Shown here piece by piece: positions 60,965 to 64,000 of a stretch of 64,000 bases of DNA. A program made the translations under genes and the position numbers. Source of the stretch: Anaerolineales bacterium (GTDB taxonomy: Bacteria > Chloroflexota > Anaerolineae > Anaerolineales > UBA11579); NCBI GenBank assembly GCA_019637755.1, contig JAHBVC010000001.1, forward strand, positions 896,480-960,479, written 5' to 3'. The notes under the pieces are model-generated. The model did not search any database. It was not told the DNA's origin and worked only from the letters and a program-made list of their open reading frames with translations. How positions within the stretch are numbered: position 1 is the first letter of the stretch; each line of letters begins with the position of its first letter.

Positions 60965-62257
60965 CTACTGTGACGGCCACACGATGTGTGCACCTAACAC
61001 CTCTAAGGGAGGTAAAAGGTATACGACCTCGGATGACATTGGATACTCATACAGTGTTTCTGCTGTGGCCAAGTCCACTACCACGGCGCTTTCCACCACA
61101 AAAGTATATTCGTCAGGACGCGTAAATCGAAAGCCCACAAAAGCGCTTCCATCCGGGCTGACGGCCATGGGCAGCACGTTTGGCAGCGTATAGGCCGGCT
61201 CACCTTCCACGACTGTGAAAGGCATCTCGCCGGATGGGCTCCAGGCGGAATAGTATTCCGTTTCGGATCCTTCGATGGTAACTCCTGCGATCTGTTGCAC
61301 AAAAAGCAAGTAATCGCCTCGCTGCCACAATGGGAACAGTTTTGCTACATCCGGTAAGAAGTACTCCTGCTCCAGGGCGCGCTCCGTCTGGAAGGTGGCC
61401 ACATGCGCCAGCAGCGTCATCGTCTCGCTATCAACAAGGTCGTAGTGATAGCGGCCGGCGCTGCGCTGGGAAGACTGGTAGTCGCGCACCTGCCCCAGAT
61501 CCGGAAGTACGCATAGATACCAGCACGAAGCGGAGTTAAAGTCTGGCTTAAGACCGTCGTGTGTGAGTAAAACCTCGAGTGCCTCATACCTGGGGCTGGG
61601 CCAAACCGTCTCCTGGCCGGTAGTCAGGTCGTAGGTGGCACGCAGATTGCCGCTTACGTAACTGAGGATGTCTTCTGTGCTGGACCAGCTAACCACGCGC
61701 GCATCGGCAACATGTTTTAGGTCGCCGGTTTCCAGACTATAGGCCCACAGTGAGTCGAGGCCGCCATTGTGGGTTTGGAAGTTCAGCCATCGCTGGCTGG
61801 GCGACCAAACCGCCGGCCCGAGAGTGCCCCCAGCAGTCACTTGGGTTGAGAGGTCAATGCTGCTGCTCTCCCCACTGTCCAAATCGTATATCGTGCCCTG
61901 GTCACCAAAACCCGTAGCGTTAAACAATTTACGACCATCAGGGGAAAGCGCCAATCTCCACGAGTCCGTTATGGGAATCGTCGCCACAAGTTCCTCGCTG
62001 CCCAATTCAATCACGCGGGGAACAAACTGTTCGCCCTCATAGCCCCACAGCGCCAGGCGCGGGTTGGGGCCGCGGTAAGCAGCCAGCGTTGCCGTGGGGC
62101 TAGGCTCCGGCAGCGGGTCAGATTGCGCCTCAGTAGCTTGAGCAGCTACTGAGGCTGACGTTGAAACAGGCTCTGCACTCGCCGAGGCAGCACTGCCCGA
62201 CGCGCAGCCAGTCAGCACAGCCACACACAACATTGAAAAAAGAAACCAGTTTCGCAT
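60965..62257 (-). CDS. Beta-propeller-like lipoprotein of unknown function
   Basis: 430-residue exported protein. Signal peptide with lipobox LTGC (Cys near residue 18), a Ser/Ala/Thr-rich linker to about 60, then repeated blade-like units containing ALSPDGRKLF, VWSPSQRWLNFQT, VVSWSSTEDILSYV, AWSPSGEMPF and AVSPDGSAFVGFRF, which resemble the SPDG strands of TolB/WD40-like propellers. GGGAG lies 7 nt before the ATG at 62257; the longer open frame upstream has no support. No catalytic motif is visible. It may bind or sense something at the cell surface. Confidence 0.8.
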   Translation of the reverse strand: MRNWFLFSMLCVAVLTGCASGSAASASAEPVSTSASVAAQATEAQSDPLPEPSPTATLAAYRGPNPRLALWGYEGEQFVPRVIELGSEELVATIPITDSWRLALSPDGRKLFNATGFGDQGTIYDLDSGESSSIDLSTQVTAGGTLGPAVWSPSQRWLNFQTHNGGLDSLWAYSLETGDLKHVADARVVSWSSTEDILSYVSGNLRATYDLTTGQETVWPSPRYEALEVLLTHDGLKPDFNSASCWYLCVLPDLGQVRDYQSSQRSAGRYHYDLVDSETMTLLAHVATFQTERALEQEYFLPDVAKLFPLWQRGDYLLFVQQIAGVTIEGSETEYYSAWSPSGEMPFTVVEGEPAYTLPNVLPMAVSPDGSAFVGFRFTRPDEYTFVVESAVVVDLATAETLYEYPMSSEVVYLLPPLEVLGAHIVWPSQ

Positions 62258-62725
62258 GGGTAACTCCCTAGGTCGGTGTTGCTTGGCGCGCGGAATACAT
62301 GTTACACAATACAATGAGTTTGCACTGTCGCGCGCGGATACGCTATGCCAATACAACGCCGCTCGCCCCCGAGTATTACAGCGCGCGGGCGGCTCTAGCG
62401 GTGTGAGAGACGCGCCGCCAGCCAATTACCCACACCCTGCACTGCCTGCACCAGCACCACCAGCAAGGTCACCGTGATTAGCATGATCTCCGTCTGGAAG
62501 CGTTGGTAACGGCTAACAGGCAGTGTGTACCAGTGCGGCGAAGAAGCTCCATCGCTTTGGCATACACGTGCACATTGCAGCTCACGGCTGGCCAGTGAAG
62601 TTGGACACGTCGCCGTCTTATGAAAGTTTGCCGCGTCTGTCAAGCAAAACGGGGTAATGCTGGCTAAGCAACGCGCGGAATTCAAATCGAGCACAGTAGA
62701 TATAATCAGTGCAAAGGAAGTGAAC
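62258..62725. other. Gap between divergent genes, containing a MetI remnant
   Basis: Apart from the metI-like fragment at 62395-62511, I see only promoter-like sequence: TATAAT at 62701-62706, 20 bases before the FrnE-type start, and an AAAGGAAG ribosome binding site at 62713-62720. The remaining segment 62512-62690 has no coding or structural signal that I can defend. Confidence 0.6.
62395..62511 (-). pseudogene. Remnant of methionine ABC transporter permease (MetI C-terminus)
   Basis: The last 38 codons before a TAG at 62395 read RYQRFQTEIMLITVTLLVVL, then VQAVQGVGNWLAARLSHR. This fits the C-terminal end of MetI-type D/L-methionine permeases (Y-Q-R-F-x-x-E-V-M ... V-L-V-Q-x-x-Q-x-x-G-x-x-L-x-x-R-L-x-H-R). 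Sequence upstream of the Tyr is open but unrelated to MetI, and no MetN or MetQ gene is nearby, so I interpret it as a truncated relic. The match is from memory of the family. Confidence 0.6.
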
Positions 62726-63376
62726 ATGAAAATTGATATTTGGAGCGACATCGCCTGCCCCTTCTGCTATGCGGGCACTACCCAGCTCAACCAAGCCCTG
62801 GCTGGCTTCGCCCACAAAGACCAGGTGGAGATCGTGCATCACAGCTTTCAGTTGGACCCCAACGCACCGTTCGTGGCCGAGCAAAGCATCAATGCCATGC
62901 TGGCGGCCAAGCGCGGCATCAGCGAGGACCAAGCCGATCACATGAACCAGCAAGTAGCCGAGATGTTTGCCGGGCTGGGCCTGGAGATGAACCACCACGC
63001 CGCCAAGATGGTGAACACCTTGCACGGCCACCGGCTGGTGCACTTCGCCGCCAGCCAGGGCAAGCAGGCCGCCATGCTGGCGCGCCTGTTCAAGGCGTAC
63101 TTCACAGACGGGCTGAGCGTGGCCGATAGCGAAACGCTGGTGCAGTTGGCCAGCGAAGTGGGGCTGGATGCGCAGGCGGCGCGTGCCGCCTTGGAATCAG
63201 ATGCTTACACTGCCGAAGTGCAGGCGGATCTGGGCCAGGCAGCCCAGTATGGCATCCAGGGTGTGCCCTTCTTTATCTTCGACGGCAAGTACGCCGTCTC
63301 CGGTGCTCAAGGTACCCAAGCCTTCAGCCAGGCGCTCGATCAGATCTGGCAGGAGCTGTACCCCGCCGCGGCCTAA
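62726..63376 (+). CDS. DsbA family oxidoreductase, FrnE-like
   Basis: 216-residue cytosolic thioredoxin-fold protein with helical insertion. Active-site CPFC near residue 10 in WSDIACPFCYAG, and the cis-proline loop GVPFFIFDGKYAVSGAQ. GLEMNHHAAKMVNTLHGHRLVHFAASQGK and AARAALESDAYTAEVQADLGQA are typical of the FrnE/2-hydroxychromene-isomerase group. No signal peptide. ATG at 62726 has AAAGGAAG about 6 nt upstream. A TATAAT at 62701-62706 is the likely -10. Confidence 0.93.
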   Translation: MKIDIWSDIACPFCYAGTTQLNQALAGFAHKDQVEIVHHSFQLDPNAPFVAEQSINAMLAAKRGISEDQADHMNQQVAEMFAGLGLEMNHHAAKMVNTLHGHRLVHFAASQGKQAAMLARLFKAYFTDGLSVADSETLVQLASEVGLDAQAARAALESDAYTAEVQADLGQAAQYGIQGVPFFIFDGKYAVSGAQGTQAFSQALDQIWQELYPAAA

Positions 63377-63394
63377 CGCATAGCGCTCACTATT

Positions 63395-63434
63395 AAAAAA
63401 ACCACAGCCTGCAAAGCAGGCTGTGGTTTTTTTT
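63395..63434. terminator. Intrinsic terminator after the FrnE-like gene
   Basis: Arms of 18 bases (AAAAAAACCACAGCCTGC and its complement) around AAA, then a run of T. Symmetric and strong, 19 bases after the stop. Confidence 0.92.
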
Positions 63435-63473
63435 GTTCGCTCCGTGCGTAAGTGGTTGGGTACACTACTGCGC

Positions 63474-64000
63474 GTGAAGCTCCGCCTTATCCGCCTGGCG
63501 ATCCTCTGTTGTGTGCTGCTGGCCGCATGCACCCTCCCGCAGGCCGGCGCGGCAGGTTTGCCCACCCCGTTCATCGTGCGCAGCAGCGCTACCGCCACCT
63601 TCACCGCCAGCCCTAGCCCCAGCGCCACCCTCACCCCGACGGCGACCCCGCTGCCGCTGCATCCGTTAAGTATCGAGTACTTGCGCCAGCGCAGTTACCC
63701 GGCCACGCAGCTCACCATCGAAGAAGTGCTGGAAAACGGCAGTAATTACGCCCGCTACATTGCCTCGTATCTATCGGATGGGCTTAAGCAATATGGCCTG
63801 CTCACGGTTCCCTTCGGGGAAGTACCCGCCACGGGCTGGCCCGTGATCATCTTCAACCACGGCTATATTGCCCCGCAGGAATACCGCACTACCGAGCGTT
63901 ATATTGCTTACGTAGATCGCCTGGCCAGCGCCGGCTATATTGTCTTCCGCCCGGATTACCGCGGGCACGACCGCTCGGAGGGCATCGCCCGCGGTGCCTA
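63474..64000 (+). CDS. Alpha/beta hydrolase lipoprotein (dienelactone/prolyl-oligopeptidase-like), 3' end outside window
   Basis: At least 175 codons, open to the last base. GTG start, signal peptide with lipobox LLAAC (Cys19), then a Thr/Pro/Ser-rich linker (about 40-65). The catalytic domain begins with SIEYLRQRSYPATQLTIEEVL and has WPVIIFNHGYIAPQEY (the oxyanion HG strand), RLASAGYIVFRPDYRGHDRSEG before the edge; the nucleophile elbow lies outside the window. TACACT lies 7 nt before the GTG, with no Shine-Dalgarno sequence; an in-frame TTG at 63456 is a less likely start. Confidence 0.85.
   Translation, partial: MKLRLIRLAILCCVLLAACTLPQAGAAGLPTPFIVRSSATATFTASPSPSATLTPTATPLPLHPLSIEYLRQRSYPATQLTIEEVLENGSNYARYIASYLSDGLKQYGLLTVPFGEVPATGWPVIIFNHGYIAPQEYRTTERYIAYVDRLASAGYIVFRPDYRGHDRSEGIARGA

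Noticed and set aside
62512-62751. N-terminal part of a 118-codon minus-strand open frame including the MetI relic
   Set aside because: The first 80 codons overlap the promoter and start of the FrnE-like gene and look like neither MetI nor any other family; only the last 38 codons are kept.

Overview
The window looks like chromosomal DNA of a GC-rich, Gram-positive-like or monoderm bacterium, most probably a member of the Chloroflexota (class Anaerolineae). This is an inference. It rests on tandem DUF2298 (Chlor_Arch_YYY-type) membrane proteins, many lipoproteins whose lipobox is followed by a Ser/Thr/Pro-rich linker, a VTC-DUF4956-CotH cluster, a STAND ATPase and dispersed palindromic intergenic repeats. 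No rRNA, tRNA, CRISPR array, prophage or insertion sequence was found. Genes sit on both strands in short operons, many joined by 1-4 base stop/start overlaps.

Layout. 1-4.3 kb: two ABC uptake systems on the minus strand (a truncated-at-edge peptide-type binding lipoprotein, and a complete polar amino acid operon), then tatA. 4.4-6.9 kb: a split STAND ATPase/TPR pair. 6.9-11.6 kb: S1-domain protein, MFS transporter, Tat-exported L,D-transpeptidase and comM. 11.6-17.0 kb: CotH, DUF4956 and VTC polyphosphate-polymerase genes divergent from an OmpR/PhoR-type two-component system; the shared intergenic region carries TTCACA repeats in 11-bp phase that resemble a Pho box. 17.0-23.8 kb: RidA, then a five-gene exopolysaccharide/cell-envelope operon (GT2, polyprenyl glycosylphosphotransferase, epimerase, FlaA1/CapD-type dehydratase, FemAB-like). 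24.0-26.2 kb: a uracil-DNA glycosylase/endonuclease IV repair operon and an HD hydrolase. 26.4-28.8 kb: a TIM-barrel protein with an NTF2-like tail and a polysaccharide deacetylase lipoprotein.

29.2-33.5 kb: rpoC, not preceded by rpoB, with its own consensus promoter and a hairpin-bearing leader of about 235 nt. 33.8-50.2 kb: a long minus-strand run of polyprenol-type glycosyltransferases, including a 1,716-residue GT39-DUF2298 fusion, then cmk and a large hybrid-input histidine kinase. 50.2-55.4 kb: methyltransferase, GT4, a CDP-tyvelose-epimerase-like protein, a flippase-like protein and lepA. 55.5-58.6 kb: AlkD-like protein, a small membrane protein, gatA and gatC. 58.7-64.0 kb: acyl-CoA dehydrogenase, a clan GH-A-like lipoprotein, a beta-propeller-like lipoprotein, a MetI gene remnant, a FrnE-type oxidoreductase and a partial alpha/beta hydrolase lipoprotein.

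Most of the window can be explained by known families. The parts most worth a second look are the Pho-box-like control of the VTC/CotH cluster, the giant GT39-DUF2298 fusion beside a free-standing DUF2298, the rpoC leader, the split STAND regulator with a sigma-region-4-like head, a set of genes that appear to be leaderless, a MetI remnant, and several intergenic palindromic repeat families.
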